Assembly: GCA_945865815.1 (NCBI GenBank)
Contig: CAMBFR010000041.1
Coordinates: 1-33,136 of the forward strand
Direction: 5' to 3'
Origin: Candidatus Sulfopaludibacter sp. SbA3
GTDB lineage: Bacteria > Acidobacteriota > Terriglobia > 20CM-2-55-15
Length of the DNA stretch: 33,136 bases
Positions 15,763-23,015 of this stretch are shown piece after piece; the stretch's first letter is position 1, and each line of letters begins with the position of its first letter. The notes under the pieces were generated by a model, which saw only the letters and a program-made list of their open reading frames with translations, was not told where the DNA came from and did not search any database. Both the position numbers and the translations under genes were made by a program.

Positions 15763-16699
15763 GACAGTCCGCTGTCAGGGAATTGAGGCGCCGGAAGAAC
15801 TGCTCGGCCCGCCCAATGTCCCTGGTTATCTGGCGGCGCAGCGCTTCCGGAGATTCGAATTTCATTTCATCGCGCACGCGCCGCATAAACTGCAGCTTTG
15901 CCGCGCGCGGCTGGCCGGGCACGGCGTCGCGCAGCACAAACGTCTCGATCGTCAACCCGCCGTCATCGAACGTTGGCCGCACGCCGACATTGGTGATGGA
16001 GTCGAGAAGACGGCCGTTATCGAGCGAGATCCTTGTCACGTAGACACCGGTTCGAGGGAGCAATTCGTTTGCCGTGTCCAGATTCAACGTTGGAACCGTC
16101 TGTTTTCTTCCGCGGCCGGCTCCTTCGACGATCGTCCCTTCGAGTTCCACCCATCGACCCAGCATCCGGCGGGTGCGCGATACCGCGCCGGCGCTGATCA
16201 GCTCACGAACCCTCGTACTGCTGACGATCGTTCCATGCAGCCGTACCGGCGGCACTTCGATAACCTGGAGGCTGCCGCATTCCCGCAATGTCTGGATCGT
16301 TCCTTGCTGGCGATACCCGAAATTGAAGTTGCTGCCGACACACACCGTGCGGGCTCCCAGGCCTTTGATCAGGTACTCCCGTATGAATCGCTCCGGCGCG
16401 AGGCGCGAGAAGGCTTCGTCGAACGGTGCAATGAAGAGAAGATCCAGCCCGGTTTCTTCGAGCAGCCTGACTTTTTGATCGAGCGTGCTGATCAGTTTCG
16501 GAGAACGGCCAGGAGCGAGGAAGCGGACCGGGTGAGGAGAAAACGTCATCGCGACAGAACGCATAGCGGCAGTCCCGGCTTCGGTGATGACGGTGTCGAG
16601 AATTGCCCGGTGTCCCAGATGAAGCCCGTCGAAGTTTCCGATACTGACGACAGACGGCCGCGCCGGAGCCGCTTCAGACAAGGAAGATACGACTTTCAT
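15740..16699 (-). CDS. ribF: Bifunctional riboflavin kinase / FAD synthetase
   Basis: 319 residues from the ATG at 16697-16699; the open frame extends 40 codons upstream but lacks homology there. It makes FMN from riboflavin and then FAD. The N-terminal nucleotidyltransferase has GNFDGLHLGHR (21-31) and SSTRVRELI. The C-terminal flavokinase domain has the VPTLNL segment, GVYVTRISL, SITNVGVRPTFDD and the IETFVL acidic motif. It heads the minus-strand run ribF-glutaredoxin-bshB1. No Shine-Dalgarno; an extended -10 lies just upstream. Confidence 0.92.
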   Translation of the reverse strand: MKVVSSLSEAAPARPSVVSIGNFDGLHLGHRAILDTVITEAGTAAMRSVAMTFSPHPVRFLAPGRSPKLISTLDQKVRLLEETGLDLLFIAPFDEAFSRLAPERFIREYLIKGLGARTVCVGSNFNFGYRQQGTIQTLRECGSLQVIEVPPVRLHGTIVSSTRVRELISAGAVSRTRRMLGRWVELEGTIVEGAGRGRKQTVPTLNLDTANELLPRTGVYVTRISLDNGRLLDSITNVGVRPTFDDGGLTIETFVLRDAVPGQPRAAKLQFMRRVRDEMKFESPEALRRQITRDIGRAEQFFRRLNSLTADCHAGSRSH

Positions 16700-16708
16700 C
16701 AAGATACG

Positions 16709-16717
16709 AATGTAGCA
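16709..16717 (-). promoter_or_regulatory. Extended -10 element for ribF
   Basis: TGCTACATT on the minus strand, 9 bases before the ribF ATG. The predicted leader is about 3 nt. The remainder of the 196-base gap to mazG holds a GTCCAC-CT-GTGGAC palindrome (near 16752-16765) and a GAGGCTTTAGCCTT hairpin, both typical of dispersed intergenic repeats. Confidence 0.35.
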
Positions 16718-16883
16718 CACCAGCCGTTTCGGCCGGATAGCGGGCCGCGCAGTCCACCTGTGGACGCGAGGCTTTAGCCTTGTTCCGGGATCAAACAGAA
16801 ATTTTCTGGAACTTTGCACCGGGCCAAGACCCCGCGAACACAGCCGCGTCTCGAGCTCAACGATTCGGGGGACTTGTGCAGGT

Positions 16884-16889
16884 TATAAT
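16884..16889 (+). promoter_or_regulatory. -10 box of mazG
   Basis: Consensus TATAAT ending 6 bases before the mazG ATG at 16896. Transcription would start on or beside the ATG, giving a leaderless mRNA. No convincing -35. Confidence 0.5.
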
Positions 16890-16895
16890 CAGCTC

Positions 16896-17735
16896 ATGAC
16901 GTCAGATAACGGCCGCACTGGTGGAAAATTCGAGAGGCTCGTCGAAATAATGGCGCAGTTGCGCAGTCCTGCCGGTTGTCCGTGGGACAAGGAGCAGGAC
17001 TTCAATTCTCTGAAGCCCATGCTGGTGGAGGAAACCTACGAGGTTCTCGAGGCGATCGATAATCGGGACTTCGAGGGACTCTCCGAGGAACTCGGCGACC
17101 TGCTTCTCCACATTGTCTTCAACGCCCAGCTCGCCAGGGAAGCCGGCCACTTCGATGTCAATACAGTCCTCGATGGCATCGCCGAAAAACTCATCCGGCG
17201 ACATCCTCATGTGTTTGGCAATGAGCAGGCGGGAACCGCCGAGGAAGTCCTGAAGAACTGGGAAGCGATCAAGGCGCAGGAAAAAGCCCTGAAGCTGAAG
17301 AACCGGACGCCCGAGCAGCGATCGCTTCTCGAAGGCATTCCCACCAAGCTGCCCGCGCTTCATGAAGCCCATCAGATTGCCTCTCGCGCGGCCCGCGTGG
17401 GGTTCGACTGGCCCGACGTGGAAGGTATCTTCGAAAAACTTCAGGAAGAAGTCATCGAATTAAAGGAAGTCATCGCGGAAGGGAACGGAGATAACGATCA
17501 GGACTTGAAAACGGCGCGGCTCGAAGACGAACTCGGCGACGTGATGTTCGTCATCGTCAACATCGCCCGATACCTCAGGATCGATTCCGAATCGGCGCTC
17601 AAGAGAGCCAACCGCAAGTTCAAAAAGCGCTTTCAGTTTATGGAAGCCGAACTGGCCGGGCAGGGGAAAGCGCTGGAGGCGACAACGCTTCAGGAGATGG
17701 AGGCACTCTGGCAAAAAGCCAAATCCGAGAGCTGA
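16896..17735 (+). CDS. mazG: Nucleoside triphosphate pyrophosphohydrolase MazG
   Basis: 279 residues with tandem MazG domains. The first (about 10-115) has CPWDKEQDFNSLKPMLVEE and the metal-binding EETYEVLEAID plus EELGDLLLHIVFNAQ. The second (about 150-255) has GFDWPDVEGIFEKLQEEVIE and DELGDVMFVIVNIARYL. It hydrolyses NTPs and dNTPs to monophosphates, lowering aberrant nucleotides and modulating stress responses. The start has no Shine-Dalgarno. The following GNAT reading frame overlaps its last 28 bases. Confidence 0.94.
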   Translation: MTSDNGRTGGKFERLVEIMAQLRSPAGCPWDKEQDFNSLKPMLVEETYEVLEAIDNRDFEGLSEELGDLLLHIVFNAQLAREAGHFDVNTVLDGIAEKLIRRHPHVFGNEQAGTAEEVLKNWEAIKAQEKALKLKNRTPEQRSLLEGIPTKLPALHEAHQIASRAARVGFDWPDVEGIFEKLQEEVIELKEVIAEGNGDNDQDLKTARLEDELGDVMFVIVNIARYLRIDSESALKRANRKFKKRFQFMEAELAGQGKALEATTLQEMEALWQKAKSES

Positions 17736-18433
17736 CCGGCATTGACGAATTCCGGAAATGTGTCGAAATCCAGCGGGAGTGTTTTCATCGTCCGGACATC
17801 GACCTGATCCCGGCAAGGTTCTATGTCGTGGTGAACTCCATGGGTGGACTGGTTCTTGGCGCGTTTGACGGCGACCGGCTGGTGGGGTTTCTCGCGACAA
17901 TGCCCGGCAGCCGCGATGGACACCCCTATTGGTATTCTCAGATGCTGGCTGTTGTGCCGGACCACTGGAGTTCCGGCATAGGCTCCGAACTCAAGCTGGC
18001 GCAGCGCGAGCGGGCGAGAGCGCGCGGCATTCAACGCATCGAGTGGACCTTCGACCCTCTCAGGGCCAGAAATGCGTACTTCAACGTACAGAAACTTGGC
18101 GCCATCGTCCGCCGCTATTACCCGAATCATTACGGGGAAATTCAGGGAACGCCGGATGAGGGTTTGGAGAGCGACCGCGTTGTCGCCGAGTGGTGGGTCG
18201 ATAAGCCACGGGTCATTCCCGGCCAGGACATCCGCCGGCTCTTCATTCCGGCAGATATTCAGTTCTTGAAGCGGCAGAGCCTGCCGTCCGCCAGGGACGT
18301 GCAGATGCGCGTGCGGGAACAATTCCTGAAAAACTTACAGGAAGACTATTTCGTCGCCGGTTTCGAACGGACTGACGAGTGGAGCGCTTACTTGTTCCTC
18401 CCGGGAGCCTCTCGTGTTCATCAGGAAGATTGA
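17708..18433 (+). CDS. GNAT acyltransferase, COG3375-like, with non-standard start
   Basis: The first ATG/GTG in frame is at 17828, but the conserved N-terminus continues upstream: SQIRELTGIDEFRKCVEIQR precedes VVVNSMGGLVLGAFDGDRL. The frame is open back into mazG, where a CTG at 17708 follows GGAGG (17699-17703); a CTG at 17732 overlapping the mazG stop is another option. From 17708 the protein is 241 residues. Family features: VVPDHWSSGIGSELKLAQRE (acyl-CoA loop), IEWTFDPLRARNAYFNVQKL, GAIVRRYYPNHYGE and DRVVAEWWVDKP. COG3375 members are often neighbours of N-acylamino acid racemases and include the succinyltransferase of the D-amino-acid conversion pathway. Its 3' end overlaps the racemase gene by 20 bases. 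The start is the uncertain part. Confidence 0.8.
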   Translation: MAKSQIRELTGIDEFRKCVEIQRECFHRPDIDLIPARFYVVVNSMGGLVLGAFDGDRLVGFLATMPGSRDGHPYWYSQMLAVVPDHWSSGIGSELKLAQRERARARGIQRIEWTFDPLRARNAYFNVQKLGAIVRRYYPNHYGEIQGTPDEGLESDRVVAEWWVDKPRVIPGQDIRRLFIPADIQFLKRQSLPSARDVQMRVREQFLKNLQEDYFVAGFERTDEWSAYLFLPGASRVHQED

Positions 18434-19523
18434 GCTCCGAGAACTGCAGATGCAGCTTCTGCAGCCTTTCGAGACCAGTTTCGGAGTGACACGCGAACGC
18501 CGCATCGTTCTCGTCGAGGTGACCGACGGCAAGCATACGGGCTACGGCGAGGTGACGGCCGGTGAAGGCCCCTTCTACAGCCACGAAACAACCGAGACGG
18601 CGTGGCACGTTCTTCGTGACTTCATCATTCCGAAAGCACTGGGCCGGGAAGCCGGCAACGCGGCCGGTTTTGCGCCCTTCTGGGCCGGCATTCGCGGTCA
18701 CAACATGGCAAAGGCGGGGCTGGAAACTGCCCTTTGGGACCTCGAAGCGAAGATGAAGGGCCTGCCACTTTGGAAGCTGCTGGGTGGAACGCGGGAGCGC
18801 ATCGACTGCGGCGTTTCCATCGGGATCAAGCCCACGATTGACGACCTGCTTGCCACCATCGACAGGGAGGTGCGCGCCGGATACCGCCGCATCAAAATCA
18901 AGATCAAGCCCGGATGGGATCTTAAAGTGATTCAGGAGGTACGGACCGCTTTCCCTAAGATTCTATTAATGGGCGACGCGAATTCCGCGTACACGCTTGC
19001 CGACGTCGATCTGTTCAGGAAGATGGACAAATACAACCTCATGATGTTCGAGCAGCCTCTGCATTATGAGGACATGGTCGACCACGCGGAACTTCAGAAG
19101 CAGATCGAAACGCCCATTTGCCTGGATGAATCCATACACTCGGCCGATGACGCCCGGAAGGCGATTCAGATCGGCGCCTGCCGGATCATCAACATCAAGC
19201 TTGGCCGTGTCGGTGGGCATAGCGAGGTCCGCGCCGTTCACGATGTGTGCAGGGACAATGGCATTCCGGTCTGGTGCGGCGGGATGCTGGAGTCTGGTAT
19301 CGGCCGGGCCCACAATGTGGCGCTTTCAAGCCTCCCGAATTTTTCGCTTCCCGGAGATGTTTCGGCAAGCAAACGGTATTGGGCCGAAGACGTTGTCAGC
19401 CCGCCGGTCGAAGTGTCGCCGGATGGCCAGATCAGCCAGCGTGCGGCGCCCGGTATCGGATTTGACGTGAAACAGGATCTGGTCGAGCGCCTGACGGTTC
19501 GAATCCAGCGATTTTCTCTATGA
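18414..19523 (+). CDS. menC: N-succinylamino acid racemase / o-succinylbenzoate synthase (enolase superfamily)
   Basis: 369 residues from a GTG with GGGAG 6 bases upstream. It has an enolase capping domain, then a TIM barrel with the KxK catalytic lysines (Lys161, Lys163 in IKIKIKPGWD). Metal ligands are Asp188 (MGDAN), Glu213 (FEQP) and Asp238 (LDES). Lys262 is in INIKLGRVGG, and the family segment CGGMLESGIGRAHN is present. This subgroup catalyses o-succinylbenzoate synthesis for menaquinone, racemisation of N-succinyl amino acids, or both. The adjacent COG3375 GNAT favours the racemase role; no other men genes are present. It overlaps both neighbours (20 and 4 bases). Confidence 0.88.
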   Translation: MFIRKIELRELQMQLLQPFETSFGVTRERRIVLVEVTDGKHTGYGEVTAGEGPFYSHETTETAWHVLRDFIIPKALGREAGNAAGFAPFWAGIRGHNMAKAGLETALWDLEAKMKGLPLWKLLGGTRERIDCGVSIGIKPTIDDLLATIDREVRAGYRRIKIKIKPGWDLKVIQEVRTAFPKILLMGDANSAYTLADVDLFRKMDKYNLMMFEQPLHYEDMVDHAELQKQIETPICLDESIHSADDARKAIQIGACRIINIKLGRVGGHSEVRAVHDVCRDNGIPVWCGGMLESGIGRAHNVALSSLPNFSLPGDVSASKRYWAEDVVSPPVEVSPDGQISQRAAPGIGFDVKQDLVERLTVRIQRFSL

Positions 19524-20824
19524 CGATTTTTGAAGCAGACTGGATCTGCCCGGTTACCGCGCCCGTTGTGCCGGGTGGCGCCATCGCCGTGGACGACGGG
19601 CGGATTACCGAAGTCGGTTCGACGGTCGATGCCGCGGCGGGAGCCGGCCGCGTTCGGTTTCCGGGCTGTGCGATCATTCCCGGCTTCGTCAACGCACATA
19701 CACACCTTGAACTGACCGTGCTGCGCGGTTTTCTGGAAAACCTGTCCTTCTTCCCCTGGCTTCGTGAGCTGATGCGCGCCAAGTCCCAGCTGACGCGCGA
19801 CGATTTTCTGGTTTCCGCGCGGCTCGGCTGCATTGAAGCGCTGGCAGCCGGCGTCACCACGGTAGGGGAAGTCATGGAGGTGGGCGCCTCATGGGATGCG
19901 ATGCGCGAGACCGGATTGCAGGGAATCGCCTACCAGGAAGTGTTCGGTCCGGCGGAGTCCATGGTTGAAGAGTCCATGTCGAAACTCCGGGAAAAAATCC
20001 GCCGATACCGCCCTCAGGAAACGCCGTTGCAGCGCATTGGTGTCTCACCGCATGCGCCGTACACGGTTTCGAGGAAGCTTTTTGAGGCCGTGCGCGACTA
20101 TGCCGCCCGCGAAGGATTACGCCAGACCGTGCACATCGCGGAGTCTGAGGATGAGTGCCGGTTCGTGCGGGATGGCCAGGGGCCATTTGCGGAGTTCCAC
20201 ACCCAGCGGGGCATTGCGGTCACCCCGTTCGGCATCAGCCCGATCGAATATTTGCACGGCATGGGAATGCTGACGCCGGAGATGCTTCTCATCCACGCGA
20301 TAGAACTGAGCGATCGAGACCTCGATATTCTTGAAGCCACGCATCCCACGGTCGTGCACTGCCCCAAGTCGAATGCCAAACTGGGCCATGGCATGGCTCG
20401 TGTCGAGGAGATGCTCCGGTCCGGACTGAACGTCGGTCTTGGCACTGATAGCGTGGCCAGCAACAACGTCGTCGACATGTTCGAAGAAATGAGATCCGCT
20501 GTGTTTCAGCAGCGAACCCGCACCGGGCGAATCGACTCACTCAAAGCCGCTTCCGCTTTCCGAATGGCGACGCTTGGCGGCGCCGAGTGCATGGGACTCC
20601 AGGCGCAGATCGGCAGCCTCGAAACCGGCAAGCGAGCCGACTTCGTGGTCGTGGACCTGAACGACCCGGCGCTGCAACCGGTCTACGACCCGATCGAGGC
20701 CATGGTGTATTCGGCTTCACGCCGCAATGTGCGGGCGACGTACATCAGCGGAAAAGAAGTGAAAATCGACGCGGACGCGCCTGTCCGGGAAGTTACTTCA
20801 ATTGCAGAGAAGCTGAGAGTTTAG
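19520..20824 (+). CDS. Amidohydrolase, deaminase-type (MTA/SAH or aminofutalosine deaminase-like)
   Basis: 434 residues, amidohydrolase superfamily. Metal-binding His60-Thr-His62 lies in FVNAHTHLELTVLRG. SPHAPYTVS, VHIAESEDE, HCPKSNAKLGHG and the catalytic Asp in VGLGTDSVASNN follow. C-terminal small-domain residues include GKRADFVVVDL. This is the ATZ/TRZ-MtaD pattern, which deaminates nucleosides or heterocycles; the HLELTVLRGFLENLSFFPW form resembles proteins annotated as aminofutalosine deaminases. The ATG overlaps the racemase TGA (ATGA), so it belongs to the same operon. It might instead hydrolyse the acylated product of the neighbouring pair; that is inference only. Followed by an intergenic repeat cluster and a terminator. 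Confidence 0.8.
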   Translation: MTIFEADWICPVTAPVVPGGAIAVDDGRITEVGSTVDAAAGAGRVRFPGCAIIPGFVNAHTHLELTVLRGFLENLSFFPWLRELMRAKSQLTRDDFLVSARLGCIEALAAGVTTVGEVMEVGASWDAMRETGLQGIAYQEVFGPAESMVEESMSKLREKIRRYRPQETPLQRIGVSPHAPYTVSRKLFEAVRDYAAREGLRQTVHIAESEDECRFVRDGQGPFAEFHTQRGIAVTPFGISPIEYLHGMGMLTPEMLLIHAIELSDRDLDILEATHPTVVHCPKSNAKLGHGMARVEEMLRSGLNVGLGTDSVASNNVVDMFEEMRSAVFQQRTRTGRIDSLKAASAFRMATLGGAECMGLQAQIGSLETGKRADFVVVDLNDPALQPVYDPIEAMVYSASRRNVRATYISGKEVKIDADAPVREVTSIAEKLRV

Positions 20825-20886
20825 TTCCCACATTGCGCGCCATATGCGCATCCAAATCGAGCCGCGGTGCGGCGCCATTGTTTTAG

Positions 20887-20983
20887 CCCACGGCAGCAGC
20901 CGTGGGACTACAGAACTCCAATAGGCTCCAGCCCCATAGGGGCGAAATAACGCAATTCTCACTTTATGCCGCCCCGCTGGGGC
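20887..20983. repeat. Cluster of intergenic palindromes
   Basis: Three hairpins in about 100 bases: CCCACGGC-AGCA-GCCGTGGG (20887-20906), GCCCC-ATA-GGGGC (20931-20943) and GCCCC-GCT-GGGGC (20971-20983). The last two sit in inverted 16-base copies (CAGCCCC..GGGGCG and CGCCCC..GGGGCTG, 13 of 16 matching) around an AT-rich centre, so the whole could fold as one cruciform. They look like mobile or amplified intergenic repeats. Nothing coding is seen between 20825 and 21075. Confidence 0.6.
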
Positions 20984-21008
20984 TGATTTTGAGACCCGAA
21001 ACGTTGAA

Positions 21009-21055
21009 AGGGGGAGGCAGACCGGAATTCATTCCGGTCTGTCTCCCCCTTTTTT
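21009..21055 (+). terminator. Strong intrinsic terminator of the mazG-amidohydrolase operon
   Basis: A 19-bp stem: GGGGGAGGCAG and ACCGGAAT pairing with ATTCCGGT and CTGTCTCCCCC (one G-U), a tiny loop, then six T. It closes the plus-strand operon. It also lies just past the end of the minus-strand gene at 21076, where it may act as a weaker terminator. Confidence 0.9.
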
Positions 21056-21075
21056 CATTGCAGATCGGTTCAAGT

Positions 21076-21792
21076 CTACCTGGGACCCGGCGCGGGCGCG
21101 GCCGCGTCGGCGCCCTGGCCGGCAATCGGAGGCGGTGGATACACACCCATGCCGTGGTAAGCGTTCGAGTAGATGGACTGATAACGAATCCCGTTTCCGT
21201 TCTTGTCAACCCACCCCAGCGATTGCTGAAACAAGCCCGGCTCCGGGTATCCCTTTGGCACCGTGCCCTCCAGTATGTAGAGCTTGTTTTCGTGCATCGC
21301 AATGTAGGCGTACGTGCGGGACTCATCGGCGTTGTTGGTCAGTTGAATGAAATGCCCTTCAACCATGTCCTGCCAGTCCCAGACCAGGTTTGTGAGTTTG
21401 ACGTCCCGCTGCAGGAGCCTGAACGTCGCAAACACGATCGCCCCTCGCTCATCCTGCTTCCAGTATCCTGGCCCGATGACAGGGCCTGCGTTCGCGCGGC
21501 ATTGCGCATTCCCAGGCGGACATGCCCTGGAACGCTCGATGCCTTGCTGTTCGAGGCCGGTATAGTCGACAACGGTTATCGAGTAATGCTCCGAGCCCCT
21601 GTCGCCGCTGTACACACGCGCCGGGAGCATGTACTCCATTTGCGACTTCCATGTGGTTTCGGTCACCTTTGGCTGTCCCGGAAAGTTCACCCTGAAGCCG
21701 TCTTGCGTGTTGACGTACTCTTCCCATTGCTGGGCAGCCGCGGGCGCCGGCGCCAACAGCCCCAAAGCGAATAACAGTGCGGCCATGCGCAT
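21076..21792 (-). CDS. Secreted protein, paralogue B of a three-gene cassette
   Basis: 238 residues. Signal peptide about 1-21 (ends PAAAQ), then WEEYVNTQDGFRVNFPGQPK and VTETTW, YSITVVDYTG, a CPPGNAQC pair likely to form a disulfide, RGAIVFATFRLLQRDV, the shared VEGHFIQLTNNADESRTYAY, KLYILEGTVPKGYPEPGLFQ and a proline/alanine-rich C-terminus. The same blocks occur in the gene at 22235-22954, so the two are paralogues. The FPGQPKVTETTW opening is a recurring pattern in uncharacterised secreted proteins of soil bacteria. The ATG has an AGAGGGAG Shine-Dalgarno. Last gene of the minus-strand trio, 15 bases after the DUF6152 gene. Confidence 0.75.
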   Translation of the reverse strand: MRMAALLFALGLLAPAPAAAQQWEEYVNTQDGFRVNFPGQPKVTETTWKSQMEYMLPARVYSGDRGSEHYSITVVDYTGLEQQGIERSRACPPGNAQCRANAGPVIGPGYWKQDERGAIVFATFRLLQRDVKLTNLVWDWQDMVEGHFIQLTNNADESRTYAYIAMHENKLYILEGTVPKGYPEPGLFQQSLGWVDKNGNGIRYQSIYSNAYHGMGVYPPPPIAGQGADAAAPAPGPR

Positions 21793-21807
21793 GACTGTCT
21801 CTCCCTC

Positions 21808-22209
21808 TTAGAAATCCGCCGGTGCTGGCGCGTTATTGCCGTCCCAGTCTTTGACGGTTCCGTCCTTGGCTTTCAAAAATCCCAGCAGACAGCCGTTTGA
21901 GCCGTCGCGGAGACGATGGCACCGGGCCTTGACGGTGTCGCCGGCTTTAATGTAGCTCGCCGTCACACCTATCGCCTGCAGTCCGGTGCGGCCCGTTGCT
22001 TCCAGGGCCCAGACCTGCGGCTCGCCCTTCTCATTCTTGACTTCCAGGTAGACCCAGGAATGCGGGACGACCAGGTGCACTTCCTTGACCACGCCCTGAA
22101 CATCCATAAAGGTATCGGTGTAGGCGCCGTGCGAATGGTGCGTCCACGCCGGCACAGCAAGAGTAGCCGCACAAATCGCGGCTATAAGAAAAACTGGTTT
22201 GAATCGCAT
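21808..22209 (-). CDS. DUF6152-like secreted protein
   Basis: 133 residues from the ATG at 22207-22209, which follows a good Shine-Dalgarno (AAGGAAGG). Signal peptide about 1-22, then HHSHGAYTDTFMDVQGVVKE with the His-rich start of the mature protein, VVPHSWVYLEVKNEKGEPQV and the WALEATGRTGLQA segment. This small beta-rich fold (HH near the N-terminus, PH in a strand) matches DUF6152. Two Cys near the C-terminus (RCHRL, NGCLL) could pair. It lies between two paralogous secreted genes with gaps of 25 and 15 bases, so all three are one operon. Function unknown; metal or small-molecule binding is possible because of the histidines. Confidence 0.75.
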   Translation of the reverse strand: MRFKPVFLIAAICAATLAVPAWTHHSHGAYTDTFMDVQGVVKEVHLVVPHSWVYLEVKNEKGEPQVWALEATGRTGLQAIGVTASYIKAGDTVKARCHRLRDGSNGCLLGFLKAKDGTVKDWDGNNAPAPADF

Positions 22210-22234
22210 GCTCACCTTCCTTAAAAAATTACGA

Positions 22235-22954
22235 TCACCGTGGGTTGGCGCCGGGAGCGTCAATCCGGCCTTGCCCCAGCTCCTGACCCGCGGTTCGGTT
22301 GACGCGCGTGGGCGCGGGGTAGTGGTTGGAGTAGAAGTCCAGATAGCGAAGGCCGACTCCCTTTTCATCGAGCCATCCCACCGATTGTTGAAACAGTCCC
22401 GGTTCGGGGTAACCCGCCGGGACAGTTCCCTCGATGATGTAGAGCTTGTTCTGGTGCATATAGACGCCTGCAAAGGTCCTGGATTTGTCGGCGTTGTTCG
22501 TGAGCTGCAAAGAGTGCCCTTCGACAAGGTCGACAAAATTCCACACGAGGCTCGTCACGCTGGCGTCACGCTTCATCAACTGCCATGTCGCGTAGAGAAT
22601 CGCGCCTCGCAGGTCGCTCTTCCAGTGTCCCTCGCCGCCGGCGGCTCCGCCGATGCATGTCTCGGCGCCCGCGGGGCACGTTTTGGACTTCTCAGTGAGT
22701 ATTCGCTGGATTTGGCTGTAATCGATCACGGTTACGGAGTAGCGGCTCTGGCCCTGCGCGGCGCTATAGATCCGTCCTGGCAGATCCGCTCCACGTTCCG
22801 ATCGGTACGTGGTTTCCGTCACCTTCGGTTGAGTCGGGAAGTTGCACGTGAAACGATCCTCCAGGCTCGCAAACTCAATCCATTCCTGCGCGAACAACGG
22901 CGCTGAAATGGTGAGCATAACGGCGGCCAGGAAAAATGGGATCAGTCGCCGCAT
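22235..22954 (-). CDS. Secreted protein, paralogue A of a three-gene cassette
   Basis: 239 residues from the ATG at 22952-22954, which has GGAGG 8 bases upstream; longer upstream frames lack a signal peptide. Signal peptide about 1-22 (APLFAQ), then WIEFASLEDRFTCNFPTQPK, VTETTYRSE, YSVTVIDYS, a CPAGAETC pair, RGAILYATWQLMKRD, VEGHSLQLTNNADKSRTFAG and KLYIIEGTVPAGYPEPGLFQ. It shares about half its residues with paralogue B across the whole mature length. First gene of the operon paralogue A-DUF6152-paralogue B. Function unknown. Confidence 0.75.
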   Translation of the reverse strand: MRRLIPFFLAAVMLTISAPLFAQEWIEFASLEDRFTCNFPTQPKVTETTYRSERGADLPGRIYSAAQGQSRYSVTVIDYSQIQRILTEKSKTCPAGAETCIGGAAGGEGHWKSDLRGAILYATWQLMKRDASVTSLVWNFVDLVEGHSLQLTNNADKSRTFAGVYMHQNKLYIIEGTVPAGYPEPGLFQQSVGWLDEKGVGLRYLDFYSNHYPAPTRVNRTAGQELGQGRIDAPGANPR

Positions 22955-23015
22955 TTTTCGATCCTCCTGTTCACTTTTCTGGTTCGTTTGGACCCTTATA
23001 CCACGAGTCGTGCAA

